Source of the DNA: Spirochaetales bacterium
GTDB taxonomy: Bacteria > Spirochaetota > Spirochaetia > UBA9216
Length of the DNA stretch: 64,000 nucleotides
NCBI GenBank assembly: GCA_016342585.1
Contig: JAEINK010000018.1
Span: forward strand, 1 to 64,000
Reading direction: 5' to 3'
A model generated the notes under the pieces. That model saw only the letters and a list, made by a program, of their open reading frames with translations, had not been told where the DNA came from and did no database searches. How positions within the stretch are numbered: position 1 is the first letter of the stretch; every line of letters starts with the position of its first letter. A program made the position numbers and the translations under genes. This document shows positions 51,397-60,290 of the stretch, one piece after another.

Positions 51397-53367
51397 ATGA
51401 ACCCGACAGAATTAGTTTATGCCGTATTAAAAAAAATTACTCATAAAAATCGTACGCATGTTGTGCCATTTCATGAGTATATGAATTATTTTAAACTTTA
51501 TATCGAGCAGGATAATACGGGGAAATTCGATTTATTCACATCAAATACTCAGGATGCTGTAACAGCTCAACTATTCATTCTTGAGGAGAAGGGGCGGTGT
51601 GAAATTACTTCGAGGATGGATAGGATAGAGAGTATTATTTTTACTGAATATTTTCAAAATATCCTCCTCAGTGAGTATCAGAAGGTAGAGAGGTCCAATG
51701 AAGAACCTTTCCCCACAGAAAAATCCAGTGGTATCGATACCCTGGGTATTTTTCAGTCCATCGATGTTAAGAATGATTTCCTAGAACTGCTGGCAAAGGA
51801 TGACCTGAATTCAGCTAATCTATATAAGATAAATTTCCCGGGAGATATTAATGAGATCCTGATTACCGGGAAAATATTGAAGGATCGTCTTCTTATCCTC
51901 TCTTTGCAGAGGATCAAGGAGTATCTTAATTCAAAGAACAACAGTAACTATCTGTTTCGAAAGCTTTGTCCTGTACTGAAGCAGACCGAACAATCCATCC
52001 TTGATTCATTAAACAAAGCCAGAAATTCACCGACACAGATGGTTCAACAGATAGAATCCCCCAGTGAAGTGACCTTTCCCTTCTGGGCTCAGGTTTCGAA
52101 TTTTATTATTAAAGAGCTGAAAGAAAAGAATGATAAGCTTGCCCGGGATAATACCTTCTGTCAGGCTGCCTACCTTATTGGTTTTTATAATATTTTCTAT
52201 CGTGACAGGATGCACAAAGATAAGGAGCGTTCTACGGCACTTGCGAGCCTTGGAACTCGTCTTAGAAAGCCACCCTATGCCTTCTCTCTTCTGGATATCA
52301 TGAGTTTTAAGGATGGCAGAAACCGGCTCCTGGATAATAAATATTCAAAAGAGCATCTGATAGAGTATCTTGAAGAGAAGACAACCCCAGCCGCAGATGA
52401 GCTGCTTCCTGAGGTTATTCGGATAAGAACTGTAAACCGGAAGGAGTATTATCTGCATCGGGAGATAATCGTTCCACTCTGTTATAAAAAAGTAAATGAT
52501 GCGCATGACCACTATAGGAATATCTATCTGGATGACTGGCAGGATGAGCTTAAGAACTTTAAAACCAGTAAATTGATGCAGGAAGATGATTTATTTCTTA
52601 CCGATCTGGAAAACCGGATTAAAGGTGAGGATCCTCTTCTATATTCACTCCTGAACTATGATCTGCTCTACCTGGTTGTCATGAAATCTCCCAATGCACC
52701 CATGGCGGATGATGTAAAATCCTATCTTAATATTCCTCACAAAGGGCTCTATCCTCTTGATGAGATCCTTAGGCTCAAACGGAAGGATCTGCTTGTGGAA
52801 GCCCGCCGCATCCTACCTTTCTGGAGATCCGTTCCTGTGGTAAGTCATGTGGTGATTTTTTTCATGAAAGCTTTTTCCGGTGGGAAAAAAACAAATAATG
52901 CCCAGGGTGAAAAGTTTGATAGAAATACCCATAAAAAGAATATAAACAAGAAAAATATAAAGAGCGGGGGAGAGAGCAATCCGGAGTCTGTTTCAAATGA
53001 TCCCAGAAAACAGGCGATTGCACGGCAGGAGAGGTTTAAAAAGCAGGTTTTCAAGTTGAAAAAAGAGTTAGTTGGAGAAGGTGTGAACGTGGATACCCGC
53101 CTTTTCGAATTATCTGAAAAATGGAACCCTCTTTTTGATTTGAAAGCTAAAGAAGACCTTGTCGAAGATGTGAATTGTCTTGCCAGAGATTATTTACGTG
53201 CCCTAAAAAAAGGACTATTGATAAGTCCTCCTGATATCGAAAGAATTCGGAATATGGCGGGTACACTTGTGGCAAACAAGGCCCTCTCCAAGATAAAAAA
53301 GAAAGAGGAGCTTGAAAGGTACCTTGAAATATACCTCATAAAACTTCTTCAACAGAATGTCAAATAG
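51397..53367 (+). CDS. Unknown large helical protein, 656 residues
   Basis: I recognise no domain. The protein is hydrophilic and mostly helical, without signal peptide. A single moderately hydrophobic patch (VPVVSHVVIFFMKAF, about residues 487-502) precedes a low-complexity Lys/Asn-rich linker (about 505-545). After it comes a basic helical C-terminal part with QERFKKQVFKLKKELVG and a helical tail. The linker suggests two modules. The AI-2E-type transporter gene starts 34 bp later, so the two may be co-transcribed. It may be a lineage-specific spirochaete protein. Confidence 0.7.
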   Translation: MNPTELVYAVLKKITHKNRTHVVPFHEYMNYFKLYIEQDNTGKFDLFTSNTQDAVTAQLFILEEKGRCEITSRMDRIESIIFTEYFQNILLSEYQKVERSNEEPFPTEKSSGIDTLGIFQSIDVKNDFLELLAKDDLNSANLYKINFPGDINEILITGKILKDRLLILSLQRIKEYLNSKNNSNYLFRKLCPVLKQTEQSILDSLNKARNSPTQMVQQIESPSEVTFPFWAQVSNFIIKELKEKNDKLARDNTFCQAAYLIGFYNIFYRDRMHKDKERSTALASLGTRLRKPPYAFSLLDIMSFKDGRNRLLDNKYSKEHLIEYLEEKTTPAADELLPEVIRIRTVNRKEYYLHREIIVPLCYKKVNDAHDHYRNIYLDDWQDELKNFKTSKLMQEDDLFLTDLENRIKGEDPLLYSLLNYDLLYLVVMKSPNAPMADDVKSYLNIPHKGLYPLDEILRLKRKDLLVEARRILPFWRSVPVVSHVVIFFMKAFSGGKKTNNAQGEKFDRNTHKKNINKKNIKSGGESNPESVSNDPRKQAIARQERFKKQVFKLKKELVGEGVNVDTRLFELSEKWNPLFDLKAKEDLVEDVNCLARDYLRALKKGLLISPPDIERIRNMAGTLVANKALSKIKKKEELERYLEIYLIKLLQQNVK

Positions 53368-53401
53368 CTGTTAAAGGAGAAAAATTATCAAACCTAAAGT
53401 A

Positions 53402-54565
53402 GTGCAAAAAATTACAGTTCTCGGTCTGGTGGCTTTAGTTTCACTTATTTTCGGATTCATGATAAAAGGGTACTTCATGACTCTGCTTCTTGCCGGTCTT
53501 TTTTCGGCCCTTTGTCAGCCATTATATCGAAGGATCCTGGTTCGAACAAAGCAGAAAAAAAACTTCTCATCTACTTTGACGCTCTTGATTGTATTTTTGA
53601 TGGTTTTCATCCCTGCTGGAATTATTCTGAGTATTGTTGTTACCCAGGCGATTCAGGTCGGACAGAATACCGGGCCATGGATACAGGACGCCCTCTCGCA
53701 GCCCGGATTGCTTCTATCAAAATTGGAGACTCTACCGGTTTACGATTATCTGATTGTCTACCAGGATGATATTTTAATCAAACTTGGAGAGATGGTCAGC
53801 TCCTTGAGCTCCCTGCTTGTGAACAGTATCACCCAGCTTACCTCATCAACTGTCCATGCTGCCTTTCTCTTTTTTATTTTTCTCTATGCCATGTTCTTCT
53901 TTATCAGAGATGGCGAGTCACTTATCAACATCATACTCTATTATCTACCTTTGGATGATGAAACCGAGCGGATGCTCCTTACCCATTTTACTTCGGTGTC
54001 AGGGGCGACTTTACGGGGAACTCTCCTTGTCGGGATGATTCAGGGGACCCTTGCCGCTCTCGGTTTTCTGGTAGCCGGTATAGATTCTGTGGTTTTCTGG
54101 GGGCTGATGATGACAGTCCTCTCTATTATTCCCATTGTCGGTTCTTCGCTTATATGGATCCCCACTGTAATTGTTCTTACCGTATCCGGTCATTTAATTA
54201 AGGCTGTCATTCTGGGTCTGTACTGTGCTGTTCTTGTGGGAAGTATCGATAATATACTCCGTCCCATTCTGGTGGGCAAAGACACGAAGCTCCATGAATT
54301 ACTCATTCTCCTTGGTACATTGGGGGGAATCGCCCTTTTCGGCATATGGGGGGTTATTATAGGCCCGGTTATAGCGGCGCTTTTTGTGAGTATCTGGGAT
54401 CTTTACGGTAAAACCTTTGCCGCCTATCTTCCGGGTGTGAAAAGAGCCCCTGTTGTGGAGCAGTCTGAAACCATTGAAGAGCCTGGGGAAAAAAGTGAAG
54501 AGAGGGGTGAGAATGGAGAACTCCTGCATTCAGAAGCTGTAAAAAACCAAAAAGATATACAGTAA
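53402..54565 (+). CDS. AI-2E/PerM-family transporter
   Basis: Membrane protein of about 387 residues of the DUF20/PerM family. Some eight hydrophobic segments, the IKGYFMTLLLAGLFSALCQPLYRR start and the C-terminal DNILRPILVGKDTKLHELLILLGTLGGI with GIWGVIIGPVIAALF are diagnostic. The C-terminal 45 residues are charged, with several Glu-rich turns. The first usual start codon is GTG at 53402, 22 bp from the only ribosome site (AAAGGAG at 53373-53379); in-frame ATT (53384) and ATC (53387) lie at the normal distance, so a rare start codon is possible. Confidence 0.82.
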   Translation: MQKITVLGLVALVSLIFGFMIKGYFMTLLLAGLFSALCQPLYRRILVRTKQKKNFSSTLTLLIVFLMVFIPAGIILSIVVTQAIQVGQNTGPWIQDALSQPGLLLSKLETLPVYDYLIVYQDDILIKLGEMVSSLSSLLVNSITQLTSSTVHAAFLFFIFLYAMFFFIRDGESLINIILYYLPLDDETERMLLTHFTSVSGATLRGTLLVGMIQGTLAALGFLVAGIDSVVFWGLMMTVLSIIPIVGSSLIWIPTVIVLTVSGHLIKAVILGLYCAVLVGSIDNILRPILVGKDTKLHELLILLGTLGGIALFGIWGVIIGPVIAALFVSIWDLYGKTFAAYLPGVKRAPVVEQSETIEEPGEKSEERGENGELLHSEAVKNQKDIQ

Positions 54566-54575
54566 AAGATATTCC

Positions 54576-54604
54576 TTGCACAACAATCTCATTGGTATTA
54601 AACT
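54576..54604 (+). promoter_or_regulatory. Promoter of the dihydropyrimidinase gene
   Basis: TTGCAC (54576-54581) and TAAACT (54599-54604) at 17-bp spacing precede a gene with an AGGAGG site. Confidence 0.45.
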
Positions 54605-54635
54605 GGATTTACCGAATTTTTAGGAGGTAAATTTA

Positions 54636-56039
54636 ATGAAGACGGTTATAAAAAACGGTACTGTCATTACGGCCGGTGATACCATCAAGGCCGATGTACT
54701 TATTGAGGGTGAAAAAATAACTCTCATCGGAAAAGATCTTCCAACAGAGGGATGCGAGGTTATCGATGCTGCTGGAAAGTATGTCATTCCAGGCGGAATT
54801 GACGCTCACACACATCTGGATATGCCTTTTGGCGGGACCACAACTGCGGATGATTTCTTCACAGGACAGCGTGCGGCTGCGTTCGGAGGAACTACCTGTC
54901 ATGTTGACTTTGCTCTTCAGCAGCAGGGAGATACCATGGTTAATGGTATTAAAATGTGGAAGGCCAAGGCTGAGGGAAAGGCGGTAATTGATTATGGTTT
55001 CCATGTGGCCATAACAGTTCCCACCATGGAATCTGTTAACGAGATTCCAAAACTCTGGGATGAGGGTGTTTCCAGTCTTAAGGTTTTTCAGCAGTATAAG
55101 GGGGCATTCATGGTTGATGATACTACCATGTATCTTGCCATGCAGAAGGCCGCTGAAAGCGGAATTCTGATTATGTGTCATTGTGAAAACGGGGATGTTA
55201 CCGATATCGTTACCAAACAGCGGATCGCTGAAGGTAAAATCGAACCTAAATATCATTTAGACGCCCATCCTGCCGCCATCGAAGCTGAAGCTTCAGCCAG
55301 AGCGATCGCCCTTGCGGAAGTGACAGGTGCTAATCTCTACATTGTTCATATGTCTTGCGAGGAGTCAGTTGAACAGTTGAGGATCGGCCGAAAAAGGGGT
55401 GCCCCTGTAATGGGTGAAACATGTACCCAGTATATGTTTAAATTTGAAGATGATATGCGTGTGCCCGGATATGAGGGGGCAAAATGGGCCTGTGGACCTC
55501 CGGTCAGAAAACCCAAGGATGCGGCCTATCTCTGGGAATCACTGAAGGACACAACTCTCCTTGGTGTTGCCACCGACCATTGTTCCTTTAACTATGAAGG
55601 TGGAAAGGATGGCGGAAAACCCGGAAAAGAACTTGGAAAAGAGGGCTTTCACAAGATTCCAAATGGTATCCCCGGGATAGAAGACCGAATGTACGTCATG
55701 TATCATAATGGTGTTAACAGTGGAAAGATTTCTGTAAACCGATTTGTTGATATTACATCGACTGGACCTGCCAAAGCTCTGGGACTCTATCCGAAAAAAG
55801 GAACAATCTCTGTTGGATCAGATGCTGATATCGTAATCTGGGATCCTGAAAAAGAAATGACAATTTCTGCAAAAACCCACCATATGAACGTTGACTACAA
55901 TGCCTATGAAGGCATGAAGGTTAAGGGGTTCCCCGTGAGAACAATTCTTCGTGGAAAAACCATCGTCGAAAATGGTGAGTGGAAACAGGAAAAAGGCGCT
56001 GGTCAGTTTGTTGCCCGAGGTAAAGCCCAGCTCTTGTAA
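54636..56039 (+). CDS. hydA: Dihydropyrimidinase / D-hydantoinase
   Basis: Cyclic amidohydrolase of 467 residues that opens dihydropyrimidines or hydantoins. Binuclear metal ligands are in GGIDAHTHLDMPFGG, the carboxylated lysine in SSLKVFQQYKG, MCHCENGD, IVHMSCEES and GVATDHCSFN. It is flanked by a promoter and a terminator, so it is a single-gene unit. The amidohydrolase at 32594-33841 could act on its N-carbamoyl product. The resulting beta-alanine would feed pantothenate synthesis, but the genes are not clustered, so that link is an inference. Confidence 0.93.
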   Translation: MKTVIKNGTVITAGDTIKADVLIEGEKITLIGKDLPTEGCEVIDAAGKYVIPGGIDAHTHLDMPFGGTTTADDFFTGQRAAAFGGTTCHVDFALQQQGDTMVNGIKMWKAKAEGKAVIDYGFHVAITVPTMESVNEIPKLWDEGVSSLKVFQQYKGAFMVDDTTMYLAMQKAAESGILIMCHCENGDVTDIVTKQRIAEGKIEPKYHLDAHPAAIEAEASARAIALAEVTGANLYIVHMSCEESVEQLRIGRKRGAPVMGETCTQYMFKFEDDMRVPGYEGAKWACGPPVRKPKDAAYLWESLKDTTLLGVATDHCSFNYEGGKDGGKPGKELGKEGFHKIPNGIPGIEDRMYVMYHNGVNSGKISVNRFVDITSTGPAKALGLYPKKGTISVGSDADIVIWDPEKEMTISAKTHHMNVDYNAYEGMKVKGFPVRTILRGKTIVENGEWKQEKGAGQFVARGKAQLL

Positions 56040-56068
56040 GTTATAAGTAATTCATGATTGAATGTTTT

Positions 56069-56104
56069 AAGGACCCACCGGGATAACGCCGATGGGTCCT
56101 TTTT
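56069..56104 (+). terminator. Rho-independent terminator after hydA
   Basis: AGGACCCA and TGGGTCCT form an 8-bp stem around CCGGGATAACGCCGA and are followed by TTTT. Confidence 0.88.
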
Positions 56105-56407
56105 ATTCGAGCCGGGTTTAATACCCAACAGCTTGCCGCGTAATGATTTCTTTGATGCAAGAAATATGCTTAACCAAACTTAATCCATGCCTTCGGGGTA
56201 TTAATCCCATATAATAAATTCCTTACGAGACCGACGATACCTGCTGACAAGTATGTCAGCCGAGCTTGTCCTGTGGAGAGTCATTTTTCTGATGAAATTC
56301 AAACAAATCGTTTAAACCACTTACTATTGACATTTTTAATAAAAACCTCGATTCTTTGATAATTCTCTAAAAAAAAGCCTAATCAGGTAGTAAATCAGGA
56401 AGGAATT
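56105..56407. other. Intergenic region with a long-spaced inverted repeat
   Basis: No gene is visible. TTAATACCC (56118-56126) and its exact reverse complement (56196-56204) are 69 bp apart and could be the ends of a small element or a long hairpin; no target duplication is seen. A possible promoter (TTGACA at 56327-56332, GATTCT 17 bp later) precedes the XRE-cupin gene. Confidence 0.4.
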
Positions 56408-56977
56408 ATGGAAACAAATATAAACTTGAAAATAAAAAGCCTAAGGGAACAGCGGGAGCTTTCGATTGAAAAACTCGCCGAGATGAGTGGTGTCAGTTCC
56501 GAAATGATTGAAAAACTTGAAGCGGGACTGCTTGCTCCCTCGCTTACTCCTCTTTTAAAGATTGCCAGGGGAATGGGGGTCCGACTGGGAACATTCCTGG
56601 ATGATTCCATTCAGAAAGACCCTGTTGTTGTACGAGGTGGGAAGAGTGACAAGGTTCTGCGTTTTTCCGGTGACACGGATGTTTCAGCAGATGGAAACCT
56701 TGAATTCATCTCCCTTGGTGCTGAAAAAAAAGACCGGCATATGGAACCATTTATTGTAACAGTAAAACCCAGGGAGGCCGGTGAAGAGAAACTTTCATCA
56801 CATGAGGGTGAAGAGTTTATCTATGTCATGGACGGCGAGATTGAACTTCTCTATGGCAAAGAGAGGGTTACCCTCGCGGCGGGTGACAGCCTCTATTATG
56901 ATTCGGTGGTTCCCCATTATCTTCATGCGGTCGGAACAGAGGCAAAAATTCTGGCTGTTCTCTATACACCGGCTTAA
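56408..56977 (+). CDS. XRE-family regulator with C-terminal cupin
   Basis: A 189-residue regulator. An XRE helix-turn-helix fills residues 7-61 ([32 protein letters not shown]) and a cupin_2 barrel residues 110-185 ([21 protein letters not shown], then [19 protein letters not shown]), where metal-binding His and Glu are present. The acyl-CoA synthetase gene begins 11 bp downstream, so it likely regulates fatty-acid or carboxylate activation in response to a small ligand. Confidence 0.9.
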   Translation: METNINLKIKSLREQRELSIEKLAEMSGVSSEMIEKLEAGLLAPSLTPLLKIARGMGVRLGTFLDDSIQKDPVVVRGGKSDKVLRFSGDTDVSADGNLEFISLGAEKKDRHMEPFIVTVKPREAGEEKLSSHEGEEFIYVMDGEIELLYGKERVTLAAGDSLYYDSVVPHYLHAVGTEAKILAVLYTPA

Positions 56978-56987
56978 GGAGAGGTTC

Positions 56988-58637
56988 ATGAGTAATACAG
57001 AGATGAATTTTATTCAAGATACAATTGCCTCATTTTTTCAGAAAACAGTTGAAAAAAACAGGGATAAAGATTTTATAGTTTACCCGGACAGGGATCTCAG
57101 GTTTTCCTATGGCGATTTTTCCGAAAGGGTTGACAATCTTGCCAAAGGGCTCCTTGCTATTGGTCTAAAAAAGGGTGATCATTTTGGTATCTGGGCAAGG
57201 AATGTTCCGGACTGGCTCACTTTTATGTTTGCCACAGCCAGAATAGGTGTGGTCCTTGTAACGGTAAATACCTCCTACAAATCCCATGAGCTTGCCTATG
57301 TACTAAAGCAGTCGGATATGAAGGCCCTGGCCATCGTTGATGGCTTCAGGGATGTAAACTATGTAGAATCAGTGTACGAACTCGTACCTGAGCTTAAAAC
57401 AATGGCTCGAGGGCATCTTTGTTCAGAAGAGTATCCGAAACTTGAAAATGTAATCTATATCGGACAGGAAAAGCATCGTGGTATGTACAATACCAATGAA
57501 CTCCTTCAGCTTGGAGAGCACACTGATGATGAACTCCTCCAGACAGCGGCTGAACTTTTCGACTGTGATGATGTGGTTAACATGCAGTATACCTCCGGAA
57601 CAACGGGGTTTCCCAAAGGGGTAATGCTTACTAACCGGAATATTTTGAATAATGGCTGGTTTATAGGGGAACGACAGAAGTTTACAGGGGAGGACAGGCT
57701 TTGCCTTCCCGTACCTCTTTTCCATTGCTTTGGAATTGTGCTTGGTGTTCTTGCTATTCTGACCCATGAAGGTTCTCTGATAATGGTAGAGGATTTCGAT
57801 CCTTTAAGAGTTCTCGCGGCGGTACAGAAGGAGAAGGCTACGGCACTTTATGGTGTTCCCACCATGTTTATTGCCGAGCTCAATCATCCCATGTTTGATA
57901 TGTTTGACCTATCCACCTTACGAACCGGAATCATGGCGGGCTCTCCCTGTCCCGAGGATGTGATGAAGAGGGTGATTAAAGATATGCATTGCACGGATAT
58001 GACAATTGCCTATGGTCTGACCGAAGCCTCACCGGTTTTTACCCAGACGTCTGTGGATGATGAACTTGTAAAACGTGTGTCCACTGTTGGAACAGCCCTT
58101 GAGGGAATCGAAGTCAAGATTATAGATCCCGAGACGGGTGATGAGGTTGCCCAGGGGGAGAGTGGAGAGATATGCTGCCGGGGATACAATGTCATGAAGG
58201 GGTACTATAAGATGGCCGAGGCAACAGCCAGGGCGATCGATAAAGATCTATGGCTCCATTCCGGAGATCTGGCATCCATGGATGAAGATGGATACTATAA
58301 AATTACCGGTCGTATTAAGGATATGATCATCCGTGGGGGGGAGAATATCTATCCCAGGGAGATCGAAGAGTTCCTTTATACACTCGAAGGTGTAAAGGAT
58401 GTTCAGGTTGTTGGTGTTCCTGATGAAAAATATGGAGAGGTTGTGGGAGCATTCATTGTCCGCCAGCCGGGTGTCGATCTGGAAGAGTCCGATGTTGTCG
58501 ATTTCTCGAAATCCAGAATTGCCAGGTACAAGGCTCCAAAGTATATCTACTTCATAGATCAGTTTCCTTTAACCGCCAGTGGTAAGATCCAGAAGTATAA
58601 ACTCAGGGATATGGCCCTTGAGTTAAATAAAAGATAG
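56988..58637 (+). CDS. AMP-forming acyl-CoA synthetase
   Basis: An adenylating enzyme of 549 residues. The AMP-binding signature [14 protein letters not shown] is near residue 198, followed by [10 protein letters not shown], the hinge [36 protein letters not shown] and the catalytic lysine in [12 protein letters not shown]. Medium- or long-chain fatty acids are typical substrates of this subgroup. The ATG at 56988 follows AAGGAGAGG. It forms a two-gene unit with the XRE-cupin regulator. Confidence 0.92.
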   Translation: MSNTEMNFIQDTIASFFQKTVEKNRDKDFIVYPDRDLRFSYGDFSERVDNLAKGLLAIGLKKGDHFGIWARNVPDWLTFMFATARIGVVLVTVNTSYKSHELAYVLKQSDMKALAIVDGFRDVNYVESVYELVPELKTMARGHLCSEEYPKLENVIYIGQEKHRGMYNTNELLQLGEHTDDELLQTAAELFDCDDVVNMQYTSGTTGFPKGVMLTNRNILNNGWFIGERQKFTGEDRLCLPVPLFHCFGIVLGVLAILTHEGSLIMVEDFDPLRVLAAVQKEKATALYGVPTMFIAELNHPMFDMFDLSTLRTGIMAGSPCPEDVMKRVIKDMHCTDMTIAYGLTEASPVFTQTSVDDELVKRVSTVGTALEGIEVKIIDPETGDEVAQGESGEICCRGYNVMKGYYKMAEATARAIDKDLWLHSGDLASMDEDGYYKITGRIKDMIIRGGENIYPREIEEFLYTLEGVKDVQVVGVPDEKYGEVVGAFIVRQPGVDLEESDVVDFSKSRIARYKAPKYIYFIDQFPLTASGKIQKYKLRDMALELNKR

Positions 58638-58712
58638 TAAAAATTGAATATTCAAGGCTGAGGGATTACGGAGGTGATTGCCGTTTTTCCCTTTGCCTGA
58701 TAGTATGCTTGC

Positions 58713-60290
58713 ATGACAGTATTTCTTGAAGTTGCTTCATTTTTTATTGCTTTTTGGGCTATAGAAGTTTCCTTCCGAATAATCAGAACAAATCCGGATG
58801 AGCTCACGTACAGGTCTTTTTTTGTCATTGGAATCCTTTCCGGCTTATACGGTATTTTTTATGGTTTGATTATCGCTACTCGTGATGAGAATTGTGTAAG
58901 AATAATCTATCGAATATCTGTATTCACATGGGGTGTATTCCCCACGGCTTTCCTCATCTTCATAAAAAGATTTATCTATCAAATAAATAACAGGAAATTC
59001 TCCAATTTTTATTTCATTTTTTATATACCATCCCTCTTTTTTGTAATTCTTGGTGTTTCCGGTAATCTTTTAGCTAAGGATTTTCGAGCCATTCCTTCAG
59101 GATGGCAGGAGTTAGATCTTTATACGACGGCTTATGATTATTTATACCTTGTTTATATAGTAGGTGTCCTCATTTATGTGAGTATTGATTTAATTGTGAG
59201 CTATTATCATTTGAAGGAGAGGAAGAAAAAACGGTTAACATTCAAGGTGATGTTCCCAATGTTGATTGTATTCATCCTTTCAGTCACTTCAAATCTGCTG
59301 ATAAAGTTGAACAATGACCTGGCTGTCCCCACACTGGGCCATTTATGGATAGGACTATTTGTCATCGGAGTCGGATATTTCATTTTGAAGGCAAGGTTTC
59401 TGACCTTTACTCCCCAGCTTTTAGCTGATGATATTTTAGAACTCATGACGGATATTGCCGTTGTGGCTGATAATGATAATTCTGTTCTTCAAATAAGCCG
59501 TACAGGGCTTGAATTTTGGGGAATCAGAAGTAACCGAACCCGCAGGGCAAAGAGACACTCTCTTAAATTGAATGATCTCTTTGAAAATATTATCGAGTTT
59601 CCGGAACCCGGAAAATATCTTGAAGGTATCACCGAATTCCGTGGGGGAGATGGAAAGAAAGTTCACTATTCATATATCCTTAAATCTATCACCGATTATT
59701 TTGATCGGCCTTATGGTGTTTTCCTGATTGCCAGGAATGCAGAAGAAATCGTAAAACTGGAAAGAAGAACAGGTAAACTCAAAACCCAGAATACCCGGCT
59801 CAAGGTTCTCTCGGAGACAGATCCCCTCACAGGCCTTCTTAACAGATATAAATTTGATACACTTTTTGACAGTGAGATAAAAAAGGCCGCTCGATACGGT
59901 CAATCCCTCTCTGTGATTATGTTAGATCTCGATGATTTCAAAAAGGTGAATGATACCTGCGGGCATCTTGTGGGTGATCAGGTTCTTCTTGAGGTTGCCA
60001 AAGTTGCCAAAGAGGGGTTGAGGGAATTCGATTTCATATGCCGATGGGGGGGGGAAGAGTTTATGGTCCTGTGTCCCAACTCCGATTTGAAGGGGACAAG
60101 AAATCTTGCCGAGAGACTCAGGCAAAAAATAAGTGAAATTGAGATTTATGAAATCGACAATATTACAGCCAGTTTTGGCATCGCAGAATTGAAATCGGGA
60201 GAAAATAAGAATGCTCTTATATCCCGCGCGGATGATAGGCTTTATTTAGCCAAGGAGAGAGGAAAGAATGTCATTGTTGGACGGAATTAG
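58713..60290 (+). CDS. Membrane diguanylate cyclase (7TM-GGDEF)
   Basis: A 525-residue protein. Seven hydrophobic segments fill about residues 1-235, in the style of the histidine-kinase N-terminal 7TM region. A PAS-like stretch follows (about 245-345), then a coiled linker and the GGDEF domain from about 365 (ETDPLTGLLNRYKF) with the active-site RWGGEEF. The inhibitory RxxD site is present as REFD five residues before it, so product inhibition by c-di-GMP is expected. The 3' end overlaps the U32 gene by 23 bp. Confidence 0.92.
   Translation: MTVFLEVASFFIAFWAIEVSFRIIRTNPDELTYRSFFVIGILSGLYGIFYGLIIATRDENCVRIIYRISVFTWGVFPTAFLIFIKRFIYQINNRKFSNFYFIFYIPSLFFVILGVSGNLLAKDFRAIPSGWQELDLYTTAYDYLYLVYIVGVLIYVSIDLIVSYYHLKERKKKRLTFKVMFPMLIVFILSVTSNLLIKLNNDLAVPTLGHLWIGLFVIGVGYFILKARFLTFTPQLLADDILELMTDIAVVADNDNSVLQISRTGLEFWGIRSNRTRRAKRHSLKLNDLFENIIEFPEPGKYLEGITEFRGGDGKKVHYSYILKSITDYFDRPYGVFLIARNAEEIVKLERRTGKLKTQNTRLKVLSETDPLTGLLNRYKFDTLFDSEIKKAARYGQSLSVIMLDLDDFKKVNDTCGHLVGDQVLLEVAKVAKEGLREFDFICRWGGEEFMVLCPNSDLKGTRNLAERLRQKISEIEIYEIDNITASFGIAELKSGENKNALISRADDRLYLAKERGKNVIVGRN

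Noticed and set aside
56781-56987. N-terminal extension of the acyl-CoA synthetase
   Set aside because: It overlaps the cupin gene in another frame and a strong ribosome site precedes the ATG at 56988.
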